A DNA stretch of 41,822 nt from JBDNFP01 sp041689775 (GTDB taxonomy: Bacteria > Bacteroidota > Bacteroidia > Cytophagales > Spirosomataceae). A model generated the notes under the pieces. The model saw only the letters and a program-made list of their open reading frames with translations. It made no database searches and had not been told where the DNA came from. Below are positions 8,000 to 16,555 of the stretch, one piece after another (positions within the stretch are counted from its first letter, which is position 1; each line of letters starts with the position of its first letter). Position numbers and translations under genes: made by a program. The stretch covers positions 1-41,822 of the forward strand of contig JBDNFP010000044.1 in NCBI GenBank assembly GCA_041689775.1, written 5' to 3'.

Positions 8000-8608
8000 A
8001 TGAAAAATGTAATCAAAGTCGCACTCCCTTTTGCCTTGGCCCTCGCCGTATCTGCGTGTGGAAACAAAGAAGAATCCAATAAAGATAATCTTGACCATGC
8101 TGCTATGGAACATCAGAATGGAATGATGGAAAATCACGAGGCTATGGATGGTCAGAACGGTACGATGGGAAATCATAAGGCTATGGCCGGAGCAGCCGGT
8201 CACGTGCTCGTAAAAGATGATAAACTCAATGCCGTGTATCAGCATTACATACATCTTACAAACGCTTTAACAAAAGCTGATATGGCCGAAGCAAAAGTGG
8301 CCGCTAATGCCATTGAGGCGGGTTCGAAAGGCCTGACGGAAGGTAATGCCCTGGCGACTACCGCATCCAAAATTTCCTCGGCTTCCTCGGTAGAAGCCCA
8401 GCGGGAAGCCTATGAAACCATGAGCAACGATATGATGAAAATGGTAAAGAAAGCAGGGCTTTCCGAAGGCAAGGTATACGTACAATACTGTCCCATGGCC
8501 TTCAATAACAAAGGTGCTTCCTGGTTAAGCGCAACCGAAGAAATCAAAAATCCGTACATGGGTGAGAAGATGCTGTCGTGCGGTGAGAACAGAGAAAGTA
8601 TTCAATAG
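8000..8608 (+). CDS. DUF3347 lipoprotein with His/Met-rich N-terminal repeat
   Basis: The 202-residue product has a lipoprotein signal (LALAVSAC, Cys at about residue 21) and then a His/Met-rich tract with imperfect repeats of the form N/E-H-x-A-M (about residues 33-65). A helical DUF3347-like domain follows, ending with YCPMAF and MLSCG. Such proteins are found with Bacteroidota Cus operons and are thought to bind copper through the Met, His and Cys residues; that role is inferred. The ATG at 8000 was preferred to an upstream in-frame start at 7928 because it directly precedes the signal peptide and the intervening sequence is A/T-rich, as expected for a Bacteroidota translation start region. 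Confidence 0.75.
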   Translation: MKNVIKVALPFALALAVSACGNKEESNKDNLDHAAMEHQNGMMENHEAMDGQNGTMGNHKAMAGAAGHVLVKDDKLNAVYQHYIHLTNALTKADMAEAKVAANAIEAGSKGLTEGNALATTASKISSASSVEAQREAYETMSNDMMKMVKKAGLSEGKVYVQYCPMAFNNKGASWLSATEEIKNPYMGEKMLSCGENRESIQ

Positions 8609-8710
8609 GTGGGAGGCGTTGAGAATTTGGCTTGATGGCCCTGTAAAAGCCAACCTAAATATTTATTACGCTAGACTGTTCATCCAAAACTTTTATAAAC
8701 CAAAACAAAC

Positions 8711-8739
8711 CCTCCCCAACCTCATCGTAGTTGTGGAGG
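8711..8739 (+). promoter_or_regulatory. Hairpin upstream of the first multicopper oxidase
   Basis: CCTCCCCAAC (8711-8720) pairs with GTTGTGGAGG (8730-8739) with one mismatch and a nine-base loop. It lies 15 nt before the ATG at 8755 and has no T-run, so it is more likely to be a translation-affecting structure or operator than a terminator. Confidence 0.35.
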
Positions 8740-8754
8740 CAAACCAATACTCTA

Positions 8755-10227
8755 ATGAAAAGAAACGAGTTTTTAAAAACGCTTGGTTTTGGTTCTGCCG
8801 TGCTGGGCATGAGCGAAGTCCTACTGAGTGGCTGTATGGACATGTCCGGTATGGATGCCGTTGCTCCCGAAATCAGGCTGGGAGATTTCACAACGCCCCT
8901 GCCTATTCCCCCAACGTTCGGTTCGGGAACCGCCCTGAACGCTCATAATCTGGACGCATCTGTATTGGCAGGAAAAGTCGGTGGGGTAATGGGCTACGGA
9001 AATAGTATCCTGGGGCCTACCATCCGCATACAGCAGGGTAGTACCGTTACCTTACCATTCACCAACGGTTTATCCGAAGACACCAACATTCACTGGCACG
9101 GCCTGCTTATTCCATCCAACATGGACGGACATCCCGACCAGATGGTCAAGGCCGGAAAGTCTTTCAATTACAGTTTCACGATCGACCAGCCAGCTGGCAT
9201 GGCATGGTATCACCCGCACCCACACATGAATACCGGGCGCCAGGTGTTTATGGGTTTGGCCGGCATATTCATCGTGGAAAGCCCGGAAGAAAAGAAGCTA
9301 AACCTACCAGCCGGTGAATTCGAACTACCCCTAGTAATCCAGGACAAACGGGTCGACTCCAAGGGAGGGCTAGTGTACAATCCTTCCATGGGAGAAGTAA
9401 TGATTGGCTATATGGGAGATATCATTACCGTGAACGGAGCCAGTGCTCCACTCCAAAAAGTTACCGCCCGGATGTACCGACTCCGGGTACTGAATGGATC
9501 AAATGCAAGAATATATAATCTAGCCTTAAGTAACGATAGTTCTTTTACCATCATCGGGTCGGATGGAGGTATGCTTACCTCACCCGAAACGGTTAAGAGC
9601 CTGCTGCTCGCTCCCGGTGAACGGGTGGATCTTCTGGTGGATTTTAGCACGATGGCCCAGCGGGATGAGGTTTATCTGCAGAGCAATGTGTTTACCGGAG
9701 CTGATTCACAGGGAAAGCAAAGTTTCCGGATCATGAAATTCGTGGTGGACAAAACAGGGACGGAACGTTTTCAAATGCCTGGCGTATTCCCAAACGTACC
9801 CTCCATTCCGATGTCCTCTGCTTCCCGAACAAGAAAATTTGACATCGGGGTTTCCATGGGAGGCGGTGGTCATAAGATGGGGAAAATGAAAGGAATGCAC
9901 TCCATTAACGGGAAAACCTACGAGAGCGGCCGGATTGATGAGAGTGTGATGCTAAACAGCACCGAGATCTGGGAATTTGATAATAGCAAGGGCGATGAGC
10001 CGCACCCTATGCACATCCATGGTGTTTCTTTTCAGGTGCTTGGCCGGGTGGGTGGTCGGGGCGGGCTGTCTCCCCACGAAAAGGGGTGGAAGGATACCGT
10101 GCTGGTGATGCCCAAGGAAGTCGTGCGCGTAATCATGCGATTCCAGCACGCGGGTAAGTTCGTTTTTCACTGCCACAATCTTGAGCATGAGGACGATGGC
10201 ATGATGCTGAACTTTGAAGTGAAGTAG
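8755..10227 (+). CDS. Multicopper oxidase lipoprotein (CueO/CotA-like)
   Basis: The product is a three-cupredoxin-domain oxidase that would oxidise Cu(I) to less toxic Cu(II) in the envelope, using oxygen. The 490 residues show all four copper-binding motifs: HWHG (about residue 116), YHPHPH, PHPMHIHG and HCHNLEHEDDGMM near the C-terminus. A Gly/Met-rich loop (GGGGHKMGKMKGMH) before the last domain resembles the Met-rich copper-binding loops of CueO. The N-terminus (MKRNEFLKTLGFG...LLSGC) has a lipobox, with KR in place of a strict twin-arginine. The ATG at 8755 was preferred to an upstream TTG because it begins this signal. It lies 146 nt after the DUF3347 gene and 31 nt before the Asp-box gene. 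Confidence 0.9.
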   Translation: MKRNEFLKTLGFGSAVLGMSEVLLSGCMDMSGMDAVAPEIRLGDFTTPLPIPPTFGSGTALNAHNLDASVLAGKVGGVMGYGNSILGPTIRIQQGSTVTLPFTNGLSEDTNIHWHGLLIPSNMDGHPDQMVKAGKSFNYSFTIDQPAGMAWYHPHPHMNTGRQVFMGLAGIFIVESPEEKKLNLPAGEFELPLVIQDKRVDSKGGLVYNPSMGEVMIGYMGDIITVNGASAPLQKVTARMYRLRVLNGSNARIYNLALSNDSSFTIIGSDGGMLTSPETVKSLLLAPGERVDLLVDFSTMAQRDEVYLQSNVFTGADSQGKQSFRIMKFVVDKTGTERFQMPGVFPNVPSIPMSSASRTRKFDIGVSMGGGGHKMGKMKGMHSINGKTYESGRIDESVMLNSTEIWEFDNSKGDEPHPMHIHGVSFQVLGRVGGRGGLSPHEKGWKDTVLVMPKEVVRVIMRFQHAGKFVFHCHNLEHEDDGMMLNFEVK

Positions 10228-10258
10228 TCACTATTTTCAACCCCTAACCGGTAGCAGT

Positions 10259-11329
10259 ATGAATAATTATAAAACGGTCTTTGCCCTGATTCTTCTATCC
10301 CTTTTCATTGAATTGCCTAGCACAAGGGCCCAGAAAGCGTTATTCTCCACGGAGGGTCGGCAGCCTGCTCTCTTTGTCGGTTCCGACGGTACGCTGGATT
10401 TGGTTTTTGGCAAAGGGAATGCAATCTATTACTCCCATTCAGAAGATGAGGGTGCTACTTTTTCAACGCCCATGCTGGTTGACAGCCTCACCGGTTTGCA
10501 TCTGGGAGTCTCACGCGGGCCCAGGATTGCCTCATCCCGGCAGACCGTAGTCATCACAGCCGTTGATCGTTTGGGCGACCTCTACGCTTATACCCTCAAC
10601 CGGGCAAAAGGAACCTGGGGTACCCGTAGCAGGGTGAATGATATACCCGAGGTAGCCAAGGAGGGTTTCAATGCCCTGGCGGGTGACGGGGAGGGCCGTT
10701 TCTTCGTAACCTGGCTGGACTTGCGGAATGATAAAAAGAACAAGATTTTCGGTGCTACTTCAACGGACGACGGAAAAACCTGGAACAAGAATCGGCTCGT
10801 ATATAGGTCACCGGATTCAACGGTATGCGAATGCTGCCAGCCCACTGCCGTCATGAAGGGATCTGAGGTGTACGTTATGTTCCGAAACTGGATCAGCGGC
10901 TCACGGGACATGTACGTAGCCCATTCTATGGACGGTGGTCAGTCGTTTCAACCGCCTCAGAAAATGGGGGAGGGTACCTGGAAGCTCAACGCTTGCCCGA
11001 TGGATGGAGGGGACCTAAGCGTCGGCAGTAATGACGGATTCATTACAGTTTGGCGGCGGAATAACCAGCTATATCTGTCAAGGCCGGGAGAAAAAGAGCA
11101 GCCCATCGCTGAGGGACGCAATGCCTCAGTAGCGGTAAGTAGCTCATCTACCTTTATCGTTTGGCATCAGGCCGGACAAGTTTGGTACAGGGTACCCGAA
11201 AAAAACATCTCAATAGTATTGGGAAATGGCCGGTACCCGAGAGTCGTGTCCCTATCCAATAACCAAGCTTTTTGTGTGTGGGAAGATGAAGGAACAATCC
11301 GGGGAAAAGTGCTGGGCAGGACCGAGTAA
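10259..11329 (+). CDS. Exported Asp-box (sialidase-like) beta-propeller with CECC motif
   Basis: The 356-residue product has a signal peptide ending STRAQ and several Asp-box repeats (SEDEGATF, STDDGKTW, SMDGGQSF), the marks of a sialidase-fold propeller. Two Cys-rich spots, VCECCQPTA (about residue 190) and NACPMDGG (about 240), are not expected in a sugar hydrolase and could bind copper. I did not recognise the Arg triad and acid/base residues of real sialidases. It sits between two multicopper oxidase/HYC modules on the same strand, which suggests a metal-related envelope role. Automatic annotation would call it an exo-alpha-sialidase; I consider that name misleading. Function remains unknown. 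Confidence 0.75.
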   Translation: MNNYKTVFALILLSLFIELPSTRAQKALFSTEGRQPALFVGSDGTLDLVFGKGNAIYYSHSEDEGATFSTPMLVDSLTGLHLGVSRGPRIASSRQTVVITAVDRLGDLYAYTLNRAKGTWGTRSRVNDIPEVAKEGFNALAGDGEGRFFVTWLDLRNDKKNKIFGATSTDDGKTWNKNRLVYRSPDSTVCECCQPTAVMKGSEVYVMFRNWISGSRDMYVAHSMDGGQSFQPPQKMGEGTWKLNACPMDGGDLSVGSNDGFITVWRRNNQLYLSRPGEKEQPIAEGRNASVAVSSSSTFIVWHQAGQVWYRVPEKNISIVLGNGRYPRVVSLSNNQAFCVWEDEGTIRGKVLGRTE

Positions 11330-11440
11330 GCTTGCCTTAATTTTATTTTAAATAAAAAATATCTAAAAACGAGGTGACTGGCACGAAAATTTTGCGGTAA
11401 AAAATAGAAATCATGTAATTCTATTCCTTAGGACTAAAAG

Positions 11441-11448
11441 TACATTTG
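11441..11448 (+). promoter_or_regulatory. Candidate -7 box directly before the GTG start at 11454
   Basis: TACATTTG matches TAnnTTTG. It ends five bases before the GTG at 11454, so transcription would begin at about the start codon and the mRNA would be nearly leaderless. No clear -33 element is seen. Confidence 0.4.
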
Positions 11449-11453
11449 ATCCT

Positions 11454-11879
11454 GTGAAAAAAATCATTGCCATATCGCTGTCTCTGATCCTGTTGCTGAG
11501 CAATGTGGGTTTCTCGGTGGCCACCCACTACTGCGGGGGCCACGCCGTGAAGAGTGCGCTTATGCTAGCGGGAGAGACGGTGGACTGCGGTATGAAAGAA
11601 GACGCTCGCACACCGCATGAGTGCCAGCGGGCCAGGCATACCCTGGGGGTCCGGCACTGCTGTGACAATGTCCAACAGGTTATTCATACCGACAATAACC
11701 GTCCTGCCAGCGTTACAACCCTCGACTTTGGGTATTCAGGAGAAATGGCGCTAACCACTTACTTGTCTTTTTCTTCTTTATCTGCCTCCGATTGTGCGAC
11801 CAGCACGGTCATTCCCTACCTACCGCCGCCCTTGCCGGTCCGGAATGTACAGGTTCTCTTCCAGACCTTCCTGATTTGA
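11454..11879 (+). CDS. HYC_CC_PP family protein
   Basis: The 141-residue product shows the full signature of this Bacteroidota family: a signal peptide or anchor (KKIIAISLSLILLLSNVGFSV), then THYCGGH, a CC pair (RHCCDN), and a late PPP stretch (YLPPPLPV) before a hydrophobic C-terminus. The family is small, exported and frequently linked to copper genes. The conserved His and Cys residues suggest metal binding, but no activity is established. It starts with GTG. It precedes the large multicopper oxidase by 135 nt, and its paralogue opens the island at 229. Confidence 0.8.
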   Translation: MKKIIAISLSLILLLSNVGFSVATHYCGGHAVKSALMLAGETVDCGMKEDARTPHECQRARHTLGVRHCCDNVQQVIHTDNNRPASVTTLDFGYSGEMALTTYLSFSSLSASDCATSTVIPYLPPPLPVRNVQVLFQTFLI

Positions 11880-12014
11880 TTCTTTCTTGAAAATCCCTGT
11901 CCGGCTTTTAGGTAAGCCAGGAGGGATAACCTGTGTCTTTTTGCCTAGAAAGTCCGGCGTAAACCCGGCTTCCGGCGAATCGGCATTGCTCTGGTCACAT
12001 CCCTACCACCAAAC

Positions 12015-14555
12015 ATGAAACTCATGAAAAATATACTGTTTAACCCGCTGACGCTGATCCAAGTGTTCATTCTGACCCTACCGTGGTCGGTACCGGCATA
12101 CGCCCAGAATACGGACAATCAGCCTGTTCGGGAATACACCCTGACTATTTCCAAAGAAACGGTGCAACTCGCTGGTAAACCCGTTACGGGCATGACCGTA
12201 AACGGCACCATTCCCGGTCCGACGCTCCGCTTCGCCGAAGGAGAGTACGCGGTGATTTATGTAAAAAATGAAATGGACATCGAGACCTCCGTTCACTGGC
12301 ACGGGTTATTGGTACCCAACTTTTATGATGGCGTTCCGTACTTGACAACGCCGCCGATCAAACCCGGCAAGACGCAGAAATACGAGTTCACGCTCAAACA
12401 GTCTGGCACCTACTGGTACCACTCACACACCATGCTGCAGGAGCAGAGCGGGGTGTTCGGCTCCATTGTCATCGAACCCAAGGAGAATAAGCTGGACTAC
12501 AACAAGGATCTGGTGGTGGTACTTTCCGACTGGACCAACCAGAAGCCCAAAAACGTACTGCGCAACCTTAAGCGCGGTAACGAATGGTACAATATCCGAA
12601 AAAACACCATCACGCCGCTCAACCGCGTCATAGCGCGCGGAGCGTTGGGGGCACAGCTCAATTTCTGGAAGCAGCGCATGGAAACGGTGGACATCGCCGA
12701 CATCTACTACGCCGCCTTCCTCAGCAACGGACAGTCAGTGCAAAATTATCCCGAGTTTGAACCAGGCGAAAAGGTCAGGGTCAGGTTCATCAACGCAGCG
12801 GCTTCCTCTCAGTTCTGGCTTACCTTCGGCGGGCAGGACCCACTGTTGGTCGCGGCCGACGGGCTGGACGTCGTCCCCGTGGTTCATAACAAGACCTTCA
12901 TCGCCGTGGCCGAAACCTACGACTTCATCGTGACCATTCCGGCCAGTGGCAAAGTAGAGATCCGGGCCATTGCGCAGGACGGCTCAGGGCATTCCTCGAC
13001 CTACCTGGGCAAAGGCGAGCCGCTCGCCGCCGCCATTGTTCCTAAACCCGACCAGATCGGCATGATGAAACAGATGTCCAAAATGAAGATGCGCATGGGC
13101 GCTCCGGCCACCAAGTTCAACCCCTCCCACGAAGAGCCAAAGGAAATGATGGCCAACTGGGGTATGAAGATGGATAAAATGGATAAGGATATGGGCGGCA
13201 TGGCCATGGGCGACAAGAAAGGCAAAAAGATGCCTGGTATGTATCATTCCAAGATGAACCACAGTAAAATGGGTAATATGAAGGGAATGAAAATGGGTGG
13301 CGACACCGCTAAGATGGAAGAGACGGGTCACTCTAAAATGGACCACAGCAAGATGGACCATTCCAAAATGGGTAGTATGGAAAAGGCCGATATGAAAACG
13401 GATACGGCCAAAAAAATGAACGGCATGAAAATGGATAAAATGGCGGATATGGAGGGCCAAAAGAAGGGCGACATGGATGGCATGGCGATGAGCAACATGA
13501 AGATGCCGGGCATGGATATGTTCGCCGAGTACAATTACGACTACCTCAAATCGCCCGAGAAAACGACTATTTCAACCGATCCCGACGTGAATAAGCCCGT
13601 CCGCCGCGTCATCCTCAACCTGACCGGCAACATGTGGCGCTACATTTGGAGCATGAACGGCGTGCCGCTGTCCGAGGCCGACAAGATCCAAATCAAAAAG
13701 GGTGAAGTTGTACGCATCACGCTCAATAACCTGACCATGATGCACCACCCGATGCACCTGCACGGCCACTTTTTCCGGGTACTGAACAAAAACGGCGAGT
13801 ACTCGCCGCTCAAGCACACCGTCAATATACCGCCGATGGAAAAAACCGTCATCGAATTCGACGCCCGCGAATACGGCGACTGGTTCTTCCACTGTCACAT
13901 CCTATATCACATCAACAGCGGTATGGGCCGCGTATTCAGCTACGGCACCCCGCGGGACGCTCGTTTGCAGGGATCGCCACTTGCCCGGCTGACCTCCGAG
14001 AGTAACCACTACTTCGCCTGGGGCGTAGCAGACGTGGCATCGCACATGGCCCATCTCACCGGAGTTGTATCTAATCTACGCAACCAGTTTAATCTGCGGG
14101 CCGAGTACGGCTGGAATCAACGTATGGAAACCGAGGTTACCTACGAGCGCTATATATATGACTACTTCCGGGTGTTCGGCGGAGTCAACGCCGAGAATGA
14201 ACGGGGGGAAGCGCCCGGGGAGGCCACCGTCACTGCCGTAGGGGGCATCCGGTTCCTGACGCCCTATATGTTCAATCTAGACGTTCGCATGGATAGCAAA
14301 CTGAGACCACAGGTCAGCCTGAGCCGGTCGATTATGATCTTCCCCCGAACTGTGTTGTTCGGAGAATACGAATACCAGGCCGACTTCGGCTGGACGAAGC
14401 GGTCCGCCCGCGAGGGCGTGCTGGACAACGGGGCTTATCGCCGGGAAGTTACTTGGTCGGCGGGAATCGAATACTTCCTGTCGCGAAACATTTCACTCAT
14501 GGGCAGCTACGACAATCGATTCGGTGCGGGTGGTGGCTTGTCCCTAAGATTCTAA
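12015..14555 (+). CDS. CopA-like multicopper oxidase fused to a CopB-like outer-membrane barrel
   Basis: The 846-residue product joins three parts. Residues 1-31 are a signal peptide (ending AYAQ). Residues ~32-650 are a CopA-type multicopper oxidase with VHWHGLLVP, YWYHSHTM, HHPMHLHGHFF and WFFHCHILYHINSGM. Inside it, residues ~350-500 form a very Met/His/Lys-rich insert with repeated HSKM units, a likely copper-storing domain. Residues ~660-846 are rich in alternating aromatic beta-strands (FNLRAEYGWNQRMETEVTYE...) and end GGGLSLRF, a C-terminal Phe typical of outer-membrane barrels, resembling CopB. The fusion would tether the oxidase to the outer membrane. The permease gene starts three bases later, so they share a transcript. 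Confidence 0.85.
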   Translation: MKLMKNILFNPLTLIQVFILTLPWSVPAYAQNTDNQPVREYTLTISKETVQLAGKPVTGMTVNGTIPGPTLRFAEGEYAVIYVKNEMDIETSVHWHGLLVPNFYDGVPYLTTPPIKPGKTQKYEFTLKQSGTYWYHSHTMLQEQSGVFGSIVIEPKENKLDYNKDLVVVLSDWTNQKPKNVLRNLKRGNEWYNIRKNTITPLNRVIARGALGAQLNFWKQRMETVDIADIYYAAFLSNGQSVQNYPEFEPGEKVRVRFINAAASSQFWLTFGGQDPLLVAADGLDVVPVVHNKTFIAVAETYDFIVTIPASGKVEIRAIAQDGSGHSSTYLGKGEPLAAAIVPKPDQIGMMKQMSKMKMRMGAPATKFNPSHEEPKEMMANWGMKMDKMDKDMGGMAMGDKKGKKMPGMYHSKMNHSKMGNMKGMKMGGDTAKMEETGHSKMDHSKMDHSKMGSMEKADMKTDTAKKMNGMKMDKMADMEGQKKGDMDGMAMSNMKMPGMDMFAEYNYDYLKSPEKTTISTDPDVNKPVRRVILNLTGNMWRYIWSMNGVPLSEADKIQIKKGEVVRITLNNLTMMHHPMHLHGHFFRVLNKNGEYSPLKHTVNIPPMEKTVIEFDAREYGDWFFHCHILYHINSGMGRVFSYGTPRDARLQGSPLARLTSESNHYFAWGVADVASHMAHLTGVVSNLRNQFNLRAEYGWNQRMETEVTYERYIYDYFRVFGGVNAENERGEAPGEATVTAVGGIRFLTPYMFNLDVRMDSKLRPQVSLSRSIMIFPRTVLFGEYEYQADFGWTKRSAREGVLDNGAYRREVTWSAGIEYFLSRNISLMGSYDNRFGAGGGLSLRF

Positions 14556-14558
14556 GTT

Positions 14559-15857
14559 ATGTCAGAATATAAAAAAAACAGTCTTTCCCTGATAGGAGCC
14601 GTTTCCCTTGGAACCGGGGTAATGATCGGGGCGGGTATATTCGCTCTCCTGGGTCAGGTAGCCGAATTCGCCGGGGACCTATTTCCCTTCGCTTTTCTGG
14701 GTGGGGCCGTCATCGCGGGCTTCAGTTCCTATTCCTACATAAAAATGTCCAACGCCTTTCCTTCCGCCGGAGGAATCGCCATGTACCTGCAGAAAGCCTA
14801 CGGTAAAAGTACCTTCACGGCCTTTGCCGCCCTACTCATGGCGCTGTCGATGATCATCAACGAGAGTTTGGTGGCCCGGACATTCGGTACCTACACCCTA
14901 CAATTATTCGATGTCCCCGAAAGTAGTGTTTGGGTACCCATTCTGGGAGTAGCCCTGATCGGCGTGGCTTTTCTGGTCAATATTTCCGGCAATAATTTTA
15001 TCGAGAAATCATCTTTCGTCATGGCAGTCCTCAAAATCAGCGGAATCACGGTTTTTGCCATTGGCGGATTGTGGGTCGCCGGATTCAGTTTAGATAAAAT
15101 TGTCCCATCCGCTCTTCCCGACAAATCGGGGACGGACTACCTGAGCGCCCTGGCCCTTTCAATTCTAGCGTATAAAGGTTTTACCACCATCACCAACAGC
15201 GGCGGCGAGATTAAAGAACCCAAAAAGAACGTCGGCCGAGCCATCGTGATTTCCCTGGTTATCTGTACGGTGGTTTATATGCTGGTGGCCTTCGCCGTTT
15301 CGGCCAACCTTTCCATCGGCGAAATCGTCAAGGCGCGCGACTATTCGATGGCCGAAGCCGCCCGTCCGGCCTTCGGGCAGTACGGCCTCTGGTTTACGGT
15401 GGGTATCGCCATCATTGCCACGGTTTCGGGCATCATTGCCAGTATTTTTGCGGTATCACGGATGACGGCCATGCTTACCGACATGAAGCTGATTCCTTAT
15501 AGCGAGTTGGGCCTGCCCGGCAATGTGCAACAGCACATGCTGGTGTACGTTGCGGCGATTGCCATTCTGCTGACGGTCTTTCTCGACCTAAGCCGGATCG
15601 CCTCGATGGGAGCCATTTTCTACCTGGTGATGGACATTGGCACTCACTGGGGTGTCCTGAAAAACTTGCGCGAGGAGATAAAACCCAACGTTTTAGTCGT
15701 CAGTATCGCCATTCTACTAGATGCGGTGATTTTGGGCGCGTTCATCTGGATGAAAGCCAGCCAGGATATTTTCATTATCATCGTCTCGGCCTCCATCATG
15801 GCCCTGATACTTGGGGGAGAGAAATGGTTTCTGTCGCGCCAACCTCAATCCGATTAA
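14559..15857 (+). CDS. APC-superfamily permease
   Basis: The 432-residue product is an inner-membrane transporter of about 12 transmembrane segments. The first helix contains GTGVMIGAGIFALLG, the substrate-binding GxG region of amino-acid/polyamine/organocation permeases, and the SAGGIAMYLQKAYG segment is also typical. Substrate cannot be predicted from sequence. It begins three bases after the CopA-CopB fusion, so it is transcribed with copper genes. A role in amino-acid supply (for example Cys, His or Met for metal binding) is only a guess. The following 143 nt hold a weak CTCTCA/TGAGAG inverted repeat and no gene. Confidence 0.85.
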   Translation: MSEYKKNSLSLIGAVSLGTGVMIGAGIFALLGQVAEFAGDLFPFAFLGGAVIAGFSSYSYIKMSNAFPSAGGIAMYLQKAYGKSTFTAFAALLMALSMIINESLVARTFGTYTLQLFDVPESSVWVPILGVALIGVAFLVNISGNNFIEKSSFVMAVLKISGITVFAIGGLWVAGFSLDKIVPSALPDKSGTDYLSALALSILAYKGFTTITNSGGEIKEPKKNVGRAIVISLVICTVVYMLVAFAVSANLSIGEIVKARDYSMAEAARPAFGQYGLWFTVGIAIIATVSGIIASIFAVSRMTAMLTDMKLIPYSELGLPGNVQQHMLVYVAAIAILLTVFLDLSRIASMGAIFYLVMDIGTHWGVLKNLREEIKPNVLVVSIAILLDAVILGAFIWMKASQDIFIIIVSASIMALILGGEKWFLSRQPQSD

Positions 15858-16000
15858 GTGCCACCTATTCCTGCAAACGAAAATGAAAAAGATACTGAGA
15901 AACAAAAATACTCTCATCGGCTTTGACCCTACTGAGAGCGAGTAAAGGTCATTAAAACACGCCCCAACTACCAAGATTCACCCGATCAACTTGCCTGCTT

Positions 16001-16555
16001 ATGCTTAAGAATCTTCACATGACGCTGTTCCTGGTTCCGGTAGTTGTACTGCTGCTGGATTTTGTTCTCTTCCGTCACCTACGAAGAAGAACGCGAGAGA
16101 AAAGTGCCTTCCGAAGGGTTATAATCCGAATAGCCCTGCTGGCCTTTGTCCTGAACCTTATCTGGGAGTTGGCACATGGACCCTTATACGAAGGATATGT
16201 CTATGATTTCCAGCACATTTCATTTTGTACCCTGGCTTCCGTGGCCGATATGTTGATGGCGCTTTTACTGTACATGGGGTTCGCTTTTTTTTTAAAGGAC
16301 CCTTTCTGGATCCGAAGGGCGTCCGTTTATCGGATACTTAGCCTGATGCTCGTGGGTGCCACCGGGGCCATACTTGAGGAAATGAGGCACACTTGGGAAG
16401 GAAACTGGGCCTATGCTGATTCCATGCCCCTGCTACCCATCGTGCTTGTCGGGCTGTCGCCGGTAATGCAGTTTACCCTTTTGCCGATTCTTATTTACCA
16501 GCTCAGCGTCCGGTCAACCAAACCCCAAACCAACCATGAATCAAAAAAATTATGA
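16001..16555 (+). CDS. Integral membrane protein of unknown function
   Basis: The 184-residue product has five or six predicted membrane helices. A short basic segment (RHLRRRTREK) follows helix 1. Conserved-looking polar motifs lie within or near helices: LNLIWELAHGPLYEGY, FQHISFCTLASVADM and LEEMRHTW. The His, Glu and Cys residues in them could form a metal or cofactor site, but I do not recognise the family. A second in-frame ATG is at 16019. It ends 20 nt inside the next gene, so the two are coupled. Its place between two copper transport modules is the only hint of function. Confidence 0.6.
   Translation: MLKNLHMTLFLVPVVVLLLDFVLFRHLRRRTREKSAFRRVIIRIALLAFVLNLIWELAHGPLYEGYVYDFQHISFCTLASVADMLMALLLYMGFAFFLKDPFWIRRASVYRILSLMLVGATGAILEEMRHTWEGNWAYADSMPLLPIVLVGLSPVMQFTLLPILIYQLSVRSTKPQTNHESKKL

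Noticed and set aside
8562..8948. + strand ORF of 128 codons between DUF3347 and the oxidase
   Set aside because: It overlaps both genes in another frame and its product has no coherent features.
10259..11329. Annotation as an active sialidase
   Set aside because: Asp boxes occur in many propellers, and I could not see the sialidase catalytic residues; the CECC motif and context point elsewhere.
12984..13460. Minus-strand His-rich ORF (158 codons) opposite the oxidase insert
   Set aside because: Its His residues are only the complement of ATG codons in the Met-rich insert.
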